Positions 45,736 to 53,808 of a stretch of DNA of 64,000 bases are shown here, piece by piece. Below the pieces are notes generated by a model, which saw only the letters and a list, made by a program, of their open reading frames with translations, was not told the origin of the DNA and ran no database searches. Numbering within the stretch: the first letter of the stretch is position 1; each line of letters opens with the position of its first letter. Source of the stretch: an uncultured Chitinophaga sp. (lineage in GTDB: Bacteria > Bacteroidota > Bacteroidia > Chitinophagales > Chitinophagaceae); the NCBI RefSeq assembly GCF_937898475.1, contig NZ_CALEJS010000016.1, positions 744,001 through 808,000 of the forward strand. Reading direction: 5' to 3'. The position numbers and the translations under genes are program-made.

Positions 45736-47229
45736 ATGATTATGTATACACGATATAAAACAGGACTGCTGGCGGGCTTACTGCTGCTGGCCGTTTCCTG
45801 TAAAAAATTCCTGGAAGTAAAACCGGTGGATACCTTATCCGGCGCGGAGTTCTGGCAGAATAAGAATGATGCGGAAAAAGCGATCAATGGTGCATACCGG
45901 TTGCTGCTGGAAAAGTTTCTGGAATCTACGCTGTACAACACCGGCGATTTCAGGCCGGGCTGGTGGAACTGGTTTGATAAACGGAACCTGGCCGCCATGG
46001 GGCGTAACGATCTCCTGGGCTCAGACCTTGGCAGCTCTGACGGTTCTGACCGACCCAGGAACTGGACACAATTCTACAGGGCCATTGCCGCCGCCAATCT
46101 TTGTATAGACCGTATACCCGGCATAGCAGATCCTTCGTTCAGCGAACGGGAACGAAAAGCTTTAGTAGCAGAAGCCCGCTTCCTGCGTGCCTTTATCTAC
46201 TTCTATATGGTACGGCTTTACGGAGACGTTCCTCTTCAGTTAAATCCCTACGATACAGAGATCAAGGCACGCGCAGGTATGCTGACAGTGCTGGATACCT
46301 GCCTGCAGGACCTCCGCAACAGCCAGCAGGACCTGCCGGTATCTTACGATGATCCTACCTTCCGGGCAGTGCGCGGTACCAGGGGCGCTGCACTTACACT
46401 CATGGCGCATATGTATATGTGGAAGGCCGGATTTGAGCCCGCTAAAAGGCAGGAATGCTGGCAGCAGGCGGCGGCACTTGGCCAACAGGTAATGGACCTG
46501 GGTGTATACCAGCTGCTGCCATACACCAAAGAAGATTTCCAGACCATCTTCAAAGGGCGCTCACTGGAAGGCATCTTTGAACTGTCGCTGGATATTAACT
46601 ACGGCGTGGAATTCCACTCGCTGATCGCTCAATGGGTGCTCCATGAGCCCATTATCCACAGCAGCGGTAACCTGTACGGTGGCTTTGGCAGCGAGATAAC
46701 CCCTAAACGGGAATGGCTGGACAAGATCTATCCTGCAGGGGAATCAGACAAACGCTTTGATATATGGTTCGATGATCCTTACAGTACAAAGAACCCGCAG
46801 TCTGCCATGTATCTCAAATTCTCATCCGTGTCCAATCCCAATACCCGTGACTATGATGCCAATTTCATCCTGTTCCGCTATGCAGACCTGATCCTGCTGC
46901 GTGCTGAAGCCCTCGCATACCTGGGACAGGATGCCCCCGCCATTGCACTCCTGAATATGATCAGGGACCGGGCAGGCGCCCGCGTTTATAGCGGCGGTGG
47001 CGGCCAGGCCTTACAAGACGCCATTTTCCTGGAGCGCGCCAAAGAGCTCTGGGGTGAAGGGCACCTGTGGTACGATCTTGTACGCACCGGCCGTGTAATG
47101 GACAGGAACCAGTGCGAAAATTTCCTTACAACAGAGCAGTTCCAGCGCCGCGCCTGGACCTGGCCCATTGATATGGGAGCTGTAAGGAACAACCCGATGA
47201 TCATCCAAAATGAATTCTGGTCCAGATAA
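45736..47229 (+). CDS. SusD/RagB-family outer-membrane lipoprotein (second copy)
   Basis: The lipobox LLLAVSC is followed by KKFLEVKPVDTLSGAEFWQNKNDAEKAINGAYR, the usual SusD start. The core helices RFLRAFIYFYMVRLYGDVPLQLN (about 152-174) and ALTLMAHMYMWKAGFEPAK follow, then FRYADLILLRAEALAYLGQD, and the end FLERAKELWGEGHLWYDLVRTGRV with a WPID closing segment. An in-frame ATG six bases further in is equally possible as start. It is a paralogue of the first SusD (same EFWQNKNDA/MWQNKNDA motif), consistent with duplication of the SusCD-fasciclin set. Confidence 0.95.
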   Translation: MIMYTRYKTGLLAGLLLLAVSCKKFLEVKPVDTLSGAEFWQNKNDAEKAINGAYRLLLEKFLESTLYNTGDFRPGWWNWFDKRNLAAMGRNDLLGSDLGSSDGSDRPRNWTQFYRAIAAANLCIDRIPGIADPSFSERERKALVAEARFLRAFIYFYMVRLYGDVPLQLNPYDTEIKARAGMLTVLDTCLQDLRNSQQDLPVSYDDPTFRAVRGTRGAALTLMAHMYMWKAGFEPAKRQECWQQAAALGQQVMDLGVYQLLPYTKEDFQTIFKGRSLEGIFELSLDINYGVEFHSLIAQWVLHEPIIHSSGNLYGGFGSEITPKREWLDKIYPAGESDKRFDIWFDDPYSTKNPQSAMYLKFSSVSNPNTRDYDANFILFRYADLILLRAEALAYLGQDAPAIALLNMIRDRAGARVYSGGGGQALQDAIFLERAKELWGEGHLWYDLVRTGRVMDRNQCENFLTTEQFQRRAWTWPIDMGAVRNNPMIIQNEFWSR

Positions 47230-47239
47230 ATACTGATCT

Positions 47240-47932
47240 ATGAAAAGATTGCACCTTATTATTGCTTTAGTGTTCAGCATCCTGCTGCTGAACGCCTGCA
47301 AGAAAGATTACTATGTAGACGGCGGACTGGCAAACCCGCATTACAACGGCAGCATTTATGATTATTTAGCGAGTAACCCCTACTGGTTTGATACCATCAG
47401 CTATATCATAGACCGTGCAGGGATGAAGGAAATGCTGCAGCATGATACCGTTACCTTCTTTACACCTACTGACGATGCCGTGAAAGTAGTAATGGATGCA
47501 TTGAATGATTACCGTTATTACAACATACAAGACTCCGTTCACCTGGAGGATATTGACCCGGAAGTATGGCGGCACTTTCTCTCCATGTACGTATTGAAAG
47601 GAAAATACCTGGCCAAACAGTTTGCCAGGGTAGACCAGTTTAACGTATACGCCTATCCGGGTATTAACTATGTAATGGATGGCGGCTATGTGCTGAACAT
47701 CGGGCTTATTTACCAGAATTATAACAATGTAGAAGCCGTGGGCCCGCGCATCATCCGCCTTACAGACATTACCTACGATCCGCAGAACTTTCAGAACAAT
47801 CCATCCGTTGTAGTAGCCACCTCTGATATACAACCGAATAACGGCGTGCTGCATGTGCTGAATAACAACCATGTATTCGGCTTCCGTGGTGGCACCTTTA
47901 TAAGGCTGGCGCAACAATACCTGGAACAATAA
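47240..47932 (+). CDS. Fasciclin-domain lipoprotein
   Basis: The lipobox LLLNAC is followed by KKDYYVDGG. A single fasciclin-like domain fills the rest: GSIYDYLASNPYWFDTISYIIDRAGMKEML, VTFFTPTDDAV, WRHFLSMYVLKGKYL and the final GVLHVLNNNHVFGFRGG. It is the counterpart of the fasciclin half of the gene at 40278 but lacks a CBM6. In eukaryotes fasciclin domains mediate adhesion; in Bacteroidota they recur beside SusCD pairs with no defined role. Confidence 0.88.
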   Translation: MKRLHLIIALVFSILLLNACKKDYYVDGGLANPHYNGSIYDYLASNPYWFDTISYIIDRAGMKEMLQHDTVTFFTPTDDAVKVVMDALNDYRYYNIQDSVHLEDIDPEVWRHFLSMYVLKGKYLAKQFARVDQFNVYAYPGINYVMDGGYVLNIGLIYQNYNNVEAVGPRIIRLTDITYDPQNFQNNPSVVVATSDIQPNNGVLHVLNNNHVFGFRGGTFIRLAQQYLEQ

Positions 47933-47943
47933 AAACTGATCAG

Positions 47944-49545
47944 ATGAAGCTATTTAACTTTCTTATCATCATAACAGCAGCCTGGCTATACCTGACTGGC
48001 TGCAGCAAGGACAATGTGGAACGAAGCGGCAAAGATCCCTACCAGGATACCGTAACACCGGCTATTCTTATCAGCAAGGACGGCATATCGCCCAGCAGGG
48101 GATATGTGAATGATGAGATCACCATCCGCGGAAAAGGATTCAGGGACCACCAGGCTGAGCTTTCTATTCTCTTCAATGGCCAGGCAGGCACCATTCTTTC
48201 CGTTACCGATTCTGCTGTAAAAGTAAAGGTGCCGCCCTTCGCCAGTACGGGTAACATCACCGCCCGGGTGGGGCAACAGTATTTCTTTGGCCCCTTTTTC
48301 AGGGTAATGGGCGTAATGGAAACCGACACGGTATATCCCAGCGCCCGCGGCGCCAATAACGCCATCCAGGATATTATTCCAGTAGAGGGTGGGAAATACC
48401 TGATAGTAGGGGATTTTACAAATTTTGACAATGCCAATATAGACGGAGGGGTAAACCGGGTAGCACGCATTAACAGCGATGGCACACTGGACAGATCTTT
48501 CCGGTACGGAAAAAATACAGGCGCGCCCGCTGTGGTAATAACCGCTGCCACCTTACCTGATGGTAAATACCTGGTGGGCGGAACTTTTGCCAGTTATGAA
48601 GGGTTGCCTTTTGTGAGCAGCATTGCCCGCCTGTATAATAACGGCGGGTTGGAAACCGAGAACATAACACGCCCCTCCGGTAAAGTACAACCGGCATCGG
48701 CATTGAAAGGAGGCGTGTCTGGCATCGTTACAGGACTGCATGTACAGCAGGATGGCAAAATAATAGTGGTTGGCTATTTCCGTTATTATGTGCAGCCTAA
48801 CTTTAACCTGGTAGCTGTCAACGGTGCAGACTCGCTGCACCTGGACTCTACAATGGTCAACTACCTGGCCCGTCTCAACACAGACGGCAGCCTGGATACC
48901 AGCTACAATTATGACCTGGTTAACCACCGTGGTAAAGAAAGCGTTAACGGTGCTATTAACCGTTCGATCCTGCTGCCGGATGGTAAGTTGCTGATTGCCG
49001 GTACATTTACCAAATACAACGGTCAGGAAGTGCAGCGCATTGCCCGTTTGAATACAGACGGCAGCCTGGACCCTACCTTTAAAAGCAGCACGGCGGCTAA
49101 CTATCCAATATACGACCTGGCCGTACAGCCAGATGGCAAATATCTTGTTACAGGGCCTTTTACCACCTATGCCAACGTACCGGTACCACACCTGGCGCGT
49201 ATTGAGCCGGATGGCACTTTAGACCCTTCCCTGCAGGCAGGTGAAGGTGTGGATGGTACCATTTATAACATCAGCATTATGCCGCAGGGAGAGATCGTAT
49301 TAAGCGGAGCCTTTACCAGGTTCAATGATGTAATGCGAAACAACTTTGCCGTACTGAATCCTGACGGTAGCCTGCATGCCACCTATAACACCAATGGCGG
49401 CATTAACATGGGCACAAACGATGTAAATGGAGCCATTAGCAGGGTATTACAGTTGCCGGGAGAAAAAGCTATGCTGGTAACAGGCAGCTTTACGCGATTC
49501 GATTTCCGGCAGTGTAACCGGATCTTGCGGATACAATACAGGTAG
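47944..49545 (+). CDS. Lipoprotein with IPT/TIG domain and seven delta-60 repeats
   Basis: The lipobox LTGC precedes KDNVERSG. Residues 35-125 form an IPT/TIG-type Ig fold (DGISPSRGYVNDEITIRGKGF, then ILSVTDSAVKVKVPPFASTG), similar to the N-terminal part of DUF5008 proteins. From about 140 on there are seven delta-60 (DUF5122) units, each with a GKYL-GTF strand and an ARLNTDGSLD strand. This gives a probable seven-bladed propeller. Last gene of the operon. Its 3' end overlaps the convergent MFS gene by 56 bp, so the two transcripts are antisense there. Function inferred as a surface binding or scaffold protein. Confidence 0.85.
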   Translation: MKLFNFLIIITAAWLYLTGCSKDNVERSGKDPYQDTVTPAILISKDGISPSRGYVNDEITIRGKGFRDHQAELSILFNGQAGTILSVTDSAVKVKVPPFASTGNITARVGQQYFFGPFFRVMGVMETDTVYPSARGANNAIQDIIPVEGGKYLIVGDFTNFDNANIDGGVNRVARINSDGTLDRSFRYGKNTGAPAVVITAATLPDGKYLVGGTFASYEGLPFVSSIARLYNNGGLETENITRPSGKVQPASALKGGVSGIVTGLHVQQDGKIIVVGYFRYYVQPNFNLVAVNGADSLHLDSTMVNYLARLNTDGSLDTSYNYDLVNHRGKESVNGAINRSILLPDGKLLIAGTFTKYNGQEVQRIARLNTDGSLDPTFKSSTAANYPIYDLAVQPDGKYLVTGPFTTYANVPVPHLARIEPDGTLDPSLQAGEGVDGTIYNISIMPQGEIVLSGAFTRFNDVMRNNFAVLNPDGSLHATYNTNGGINMGTNDVNGAISRVLQLPGEKAMLVTGSFTRFDFRQCNRILRIQYR

Positions 49546-50683
49546 TGATCACATTTACCAGCACCATTAACGCACTGCCCGCACAAAACAGCGGCCATCC
49601 ACCCAGGTTCCAGAGCCCAATGCCGATGGCAGAGCCACATGCACCGCCTATAAAGGTGCTGGTCATAAATACGGTGTTAAAACGGTTGCGTGCCTCCGGC
49701 ATCAGGGAGTAGATGATGGTCTGGTTGGATATCTGTATGGTCTGATGGCCCACATCTACCAGTATAATGCCCAGTATCAATAGGAACAGGCTGTTGCCGG
49801 TGAAATAGAAGGCGCCAAAGCTGACCAGTTCCATGATCAGCCCTATCCATATGTTCGTAAAAAGCCCTTTGCCATCGCTACGTTTACCCACCAGCGGAGA
49901 TACCAGTGCGCTGGCAGCGCCCGCCAGTCCGAACAGGCCGATGGTAGCGCTCTCATAACCAAAGGGTGGTGCAGACAGGAACAGCACCATAGTAACCCAG
50001 AAGGAGCTGAGCGCCGCAAATGACATGAAATTACGGAACGCCGCCTGTCGCAGGGCAGGTTGCGTACGGATATAGTATATTATCGATGCCATTAACTGGC
50101 GGTACGTACCTTTGAAAGCAGGATAACTCTGCGGAAAACGCACCCTCATCATGACCAGCAGCAGAGCGCAAATGCCCGATGCCATGAAGTAGATCTCGCG
50201 CCAGCCGAATAGTCCGCCGAGGGTGCCACTTACAGAGCGCGAAGCCAGAATGCCCACTATCACGCCGCCCATGATAGTGCCTATTACACTGCCGCGTTTA
50301 TCATCAGGCGCCAGGTGAGCAGCCAACGGCAGTATCAGTTGTGCAGATATGGAACTGGCGCCTATCAGGAAACTGGCTACCTGCAGCACCAGGAATGTGG
50401 GAGATAAGGCGGCCAGCGCCAGAGAAGCCATTGTGGCCGCCATACAGATCAGTATCTGCCTGCGGCGCTCCATGATATCGCCTAAAGGCACCAGCAATAA
50501 AAGACCGCAGGCATAACCTATCTGGGTCAGCCAGGCTATACGCCCCGCACGGCTCTCCGGCAGTTTAAAATCCCTGGCAATAAGCACTATCAGCGGCTGA
50601 CAATAATAGATATTGGCCACCACAAGGCCTGCACAAGCCGACATAAACAATGTATCCGATCTCCCCAGGGATTTACTCTGCAT
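49490..50683 (-). CDS. MFS transporter
   Basis: Twelve hydrophobic helices in 397 residues. The first helix reads ACAGLVVANIYYCQPLIVLIARDF and the loop 2-3 motif is GDIMERRRQI, both typical of drug or sugar efflux MFS proteins of the YgaY/AraJ kind. The frame extends to an ATG at 50743, but a perfect TAGTTTTG -7 element lies at 50707-50714, so the ATG at 50683 is taken. Its C-terminal 18 codons are antisense to the propeller lipoprotein gene. It is divergent from the YiaK-type dehydrogenase, which may mark it as a carrier for a related sugar acid; that is inference. Confidence 0.88.
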   Translation of the reverse strand: MQSKSLGRSDTLFMSACAGLVVANIYYCQPLIVLIARDFKLPESRAGRIAWLTQIGYACGLLLLVPLGDIMERRRQILICMAATMASLALAALSPTFLVLQVASFLIGASSISAQLILPLAAHLAPDDKRGSVIGTIMGGVIVGILASRSVSGTLGGLFGWREIYFMASGICALLLVMMRVRFPQSYPAFKGTYRQLMASIIYYIRTQPALRQAAFRNFMSFAALSSFWVTMVLFLSAPPFGYESATIGLFGLAGAASALVSPLVGKRSDGKGLFTNIWIGLIMELVSFGAFYFTGNSLFLLILGIILVDVGHQTIQISNQTIIYSLMPEARNRFNTVFMTSTFIGGACGSAIGIGLWNLGGWPLFCAGSALMVLVNVITTCIVSARSGYTAGNRIA

Positions 50684-50706
50684 GATAACCGTAAATTGAA
50701 GCCCTG

Positions 50707-50714
50707 CAAAACTA
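50707..50714 (-). promoter_or_regulatory. TAnnTTTG -7 element of the MFS gene
   Basis: Reads TAGTTTTG on the minus strand, 23 bases before the ATG at 50683. A TTG on the minus strand lies 26 bases upstream (50741-50743), slightly too far for a normal -33 box. Confidence 0.45.
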
Positions 50715-50788
50715 GAAAAAAGTAGTAGTTTAAACCGGTACAATGTGCCGGAGAAGTTGGATTATTTTAACTTTTGTAACTTGTTAAT

Positions 50789-51775
50789 ATGTTAAGGATA
50801 CCATTTGAACAACTGAAACAGGAATTTAAAAGAGTGCTTTTGCAGCTCTCTTTCCCGGAAGAAAAAGCGGAACTATGCGCATCCATCTTTGCAGGCAACA
50901 GCCGCGATGGTGTCCACTCCCATGGCCTGAACCGTTTTCCCGTCTTTGTACAGTATGTAAAAGATGGGTTGGTAAATCCTGCGGCATCCCCGTCACTGCT
51001 GCATACAAACGGCGTAATTGAAACCTGGCATGGTAACCTTGGCCCCGGTATGTACAATGCCACCCTGGCTATGAGCCGTGCAATAGAGATAGCAAAACAA
51101 CATGGTACAGGTGTAGTGGCCATGCAGCATACCAACCATTGGATGCGGGGCGGTACCTATGGCTGGCAGGCAGCAGAAGCCGGCTGTATCGGCATCTGTT
51201 TCACCAACGCCATCGCAGGTATGCCCGCCTGGGGCGGTGCAGCACCTGTGCTGGGTAATAACCCGCTGGTAATAGCTGTACCCCGTAAAGAAGGGCATAT
51301 TGTACTGGACATGGCCATGTCTCAGTTCTCCTACGGCAAAATGCAGGAATACGAATTGAAGCACGAATCCCTGCCGGTAGCAGGCGGATATGATGAGGAC
51401 GGTCAGCTCAGTACAGACCCGGTAGCTATCCGCAAAACCAAACGCGCCCTTCCTGTTGGCTTCTGGAAAGGCTCCGGCCTGGCGCTGCTGCTGGATGTAG
51501 TGCTGACTGCACTAAGCGGCGGCCGTTCTACAGCCGGCATAACGGCAGACAAAAAAGAATATGGAGTATCACAGTGCTTTATCTGTCTGCATAAACCCGA
51601 TCTGCATACCAATCTCATAGAGGAAATACTCAACTATACCAGAAACAGCACACCCGATAAACCAGGTGGGCGTATCTCCTATCCCGGTGAAAATACCTTA
51701 CGCAAGCGTATTCAGAGTGAAAAGGAAGGTGTTGTTGTGAACGAGCAGATGTGGGACCAGCTGCTGAAAATGTGA
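50789..51775 (+). CDS. yiaK: 3-dehydro-L-gulonate 2-dehydrogenase (Ldh family)
   Basis: An NAD(P)H-dependent oxidoreductase of the malate/L-lactate/delta1-piperidine-2-carboxylate family, 328 residues. Motifs: SRDGVHSHGLNRFPVFV (about 38-54) with the conserved His and Arg, HTNHWMRGGTYGWQAAEAGCIG (about 112-133), TNAIAGMPAWGG and LGNNPLVIAVPR. The LNRFP-F and MRGGTYGWQAA forms match the YiaK branch, which interconverts 2,3-diketo-L-gulonate and 3-dehydro-L-gulonate in the cytoplasm. It is divergent from the MFS gene. Assignment to YiaK rather than another Ldh member rests on these motifs only. Confidence 0.87.
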   Translation: MLRIPFEQLKQEFKRVLLQLSFPEEKAELCASIFAGNSRDGVHSHGLNRFPVFVQYVKDGLVNPAASPSLLHTNGVIETWHGNLGPGMYNATLAMSRAIEIAKQHGTGVVAMQHTNHWMRGGTYGWQAAEAGCIGICFTNAIAGMPAWGGAAPVLGNNPLVIAVPRKEGHIVLDMAMSQFSYGKMQEYELKHESLPVAGGYDEDGQLSTDPVAIRKTKRALPVGFWKGSGLALLLDVVLTALSGGRSTAGITADKKEYGVSQCFICLHKPDLHTNLIEEILNYTRNSTPDKPGGRISYPGENTLRKRIQSEKEGVVVNEQMWDQLLKM

Positions 51776-51833
51776 TGGGGTTAGGGCAGTCTCAGGAAAG
51801 ATCAGACACTTGCACAATGCTGGTATTATTCCA

Positions 51834-52904
51834 TCATCGTACATAAAACGATTCCCTGATCTGCACTAATAATGCCGCAGCCTTTCCCAAATCCGGCGCT
51901 TCGGGAAGATAAGACCGCTTGTACAATTCCTCTATCCTTTCCAGCTTCTCTTCTGCCATACGCAGTAGTTCTTCAAATTGAAATTCACCGCTTCTGATGC
52001 GCGACAGGAACTCCCTGTCATTTCTATAGACGATCACCCGGTGCTCTAATGCAATTTCCTCTGCCATTGCCAGCAAGCGAAATGTATGCATCATGTTCTT
52101 GGCATCGTAATGCTTTCCATGGGAGAGCGTATTTTGAAAGCGTGCTTCATTACGCTTTTCCACCCACTCCCAGTACTCATTATATTCCCGGCAGTACACA
52201 GCATAGGCATCTTTATTGAAATGCATAACCACCAACGCATTGATCCCTTTGGGAACAGCGCTCAACTGCACATCATTAGCCGTATCCCCGGACACGATGC
52301 CTTTCAGCCTGTCATTAGCCGGGAGCTGGCTTTGGTGATATATGAGGTAGGCGTCCCTGAAATGCGATAGCTGTGTAATCCCGCACTCCTCCTGTCTGTA
52401 GCCCTGCATTGTAAGCCACTGTATTAGTGGTACACTTTTGTTTTCATATACCACGAAACAAAATTCCAGCACCCCCTTACGCTCCTTTTCCATGGGACGA
52501 TAGATCTTTTTGTTAAGGCCTCTGGCCTTTTTGATCTGGTTTCTTGCATACCCGGCAAAAGTGTCCTTGCATAGCCTGGAAAGAAAATCGGCTGGTTTTA
52601 TCAGCATCATCAACGGGTGACTAAATAAAACACATTTCTTAGGTGTACTCAGCAGCTCAAGGATGTTCGGGTTGTTTTTCGACAACAGGTCTATAAACCT
52701 GCCGATCTCAAAATATACTTCGTCATTGGTGTCGTTGGCCACCTGGGCCACCTGTTCAAGTCCATATAGTGCTCGTTGAGGCATCACAAAGATGCCCTTC
52801 ACATCTGTATCCGATGATGGCAGATGCAGGTTATAGGCCCTGCTGCCACTGATACATTTAAGCAAAAGATGATGCGGCTCAGTAACCAGCTGTTCAAACG
52901 TCAT
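51834..52904 (-). CDS. RlaP-like nucleotidyltransferase (Pol beta superfamily), second of pair
   Basis: A 356-residue protein with the Pol-beta nucleotidyltransferase signature near the N-terminus: GSRAYNLHLPSSDTDVKG (about 20-37), where GS binds the triphosphate and D32/D34 bind metal. A third acidic strand (YFEIGRFIDLL) is near 64-74. The helical C-terminal part ends in EEKLERIEELYKRS. This fits the RlaP family (RNA ligase-associated Pol beta), found with RNA repair ligases. The start overlaps the end of the upstream paralogue by 11 bases, and rtcB lies further upstream, so it belongs to the same operon. Probable role: adding or editing nucleotides at damaged RNA ends. Confidence 0.83.
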   Translation of the reverse strand: MTFEQLVTEPHHLLLKCISGSRAYNLHLPSSDTDVKGIFVMPQRALYGLEQVAQVANDTNDEVYFEIGRFIDLLSKNNPNILELLSTPKKCVLFSHPLMMLIKPADFLSRLCKDTFAGYARNQIKKARGLNKKIYRPMEKERKGVLEFCFVVYENKSVPLIQWLTMQGYRQEECGITQLSHFRDAYLIYHQSQLPANDRLKGIVSGDTANDVQLSAVPKGINALVVMHFNKDAYAVYCREYNEYWEWVEKRNEARFQNTLSHGKHYDAKNMMHTFRLLAMAEEIALEHRVIVYRNDREFLSRIRSGEFQFEELLRMAEEKLERIEELYKRSYLPEAPDLGKAAALLVQIRESFYVR

Positions 52905-53658
52905 AAGGGTGGATATATTTCCTGAACAGGTTATCTAATGTATTTGTATCGTTCTTTAGCCGTGGCATGTCAGCCGACTGTTGCCTGCAGTACGCCAATG
53001 TTGCCTGCAGCCATTCGTGCAGCAAAGGTATAGGCGGTATCACAGTTTTTTCATCTGCCGCCTGCTTCCGTATCAGCAGATCGTCTACCGCTGAATGCCA
53101 GCGGGCATCCTCCACAAGTGTACGCAACGCTCTGAATTGCATGGGTGGCATAGTTTTCTTCTCTACTACCCACAGACATGCGAGTGCAGGACGAAGTGCA
53201 TAGAAGTATTTTTTCATCTTCACAACACTACCCTGCAGCTCGTATTCAAGGGTGTTTGCAGCCATGGAAAGATAATGGTGACAGCCGGCCCGGTTTGAGA
53301 AATAGGTAGCGGCCAGCGACAGCATCTCATCCTTTAGCCCACTGTCTTCCGAATAGACAATTGGAGATTGCAGCCATTCATACAGCGACGCATTGGATTT
53401 AAGGAACAACTGTAGTGCTTTGCGTATATCCCAGCCGCCGATGTCCAGCACTTCGTTTACCGGCAATTCTATTATATCTTTCCTTTCAACGATGCTCAGA
53501 TAATCACTTGCGCGACGGGTATAGATAAACCGGACATCATAGTCGCTGTCCGGTGATGCAAATCCCCAGGCCCGGCTACCGGATTCACATGCGTAAAGTA
53601 TACGAACCTGTTCCCGTTCTTCTATATCAGACAGTTTGGATTGTATTATTTTCAACAT
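52894..53658 (-). CDS. RlaP-like nucleotidyltransferase (Pol beta superfamily), first of pair
   Basis: 254 residues with the signature ACESGSRAWGFASPDSDYDVRFIY (about 23-46; metal-binding D39 and D41). A third acidic position is in VLDIGGWDIRKALQLFLKSNASLYEWLQSPIVY near 70-102. The GSRAWGF-SPDSDYDVRF form is the hallmark of the YcgL/RlaP group. It is a paralogue of the next gene, not a fragment of it. It lies 150 bp behind rtcB in the same direction. The RNA-repair role follows from the known linkage of RlaP with RNA ligases. Confidence 0.85.
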   Translation of the reverse strand: MLKIIQSKLSDIEEREQVRILYACESGSRAWGFASPDSDYDVRFIYTRRASDYLSIVERKDIIELPVNEVLDIGGWDIRKALQLFLKSNASLYEWLQSPIVYSEDSGLKDEMLSLAATYFSNRAGCHHYLSMAANTLEYELQGSVVKMKKYFYALRPALACLWVVEKKTMPPMQFRALRTLVEDARWHSAVDDLLIRKQAADEKTVIPPIPLLHEWLQATLAYCRQQSADMPRLKNDTNTLDNLFRKYIHPYDV

Positions 53659-53808
53659 AATTAATGCCCTGTTAGTACCGTAAAGTACCCCTTAAGTTTC
53701 TTTTTGCGTAAATCATTTCCCTATCACCCAGACAGTACTGTTATCCTAATTATACCTTTGCAATTACAATATACATAAACCGCTGCCGCAACAAACTATT
53801 CATCTCCA

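Noticed and set aside
53753..53760. TACCTTTG on the plus strand between rtcB and the first transferase gene
   Set aside because: A perfect -7 match, but with no -33 TTG and it would drive a transcript antisense to rtcB; treated as chance.
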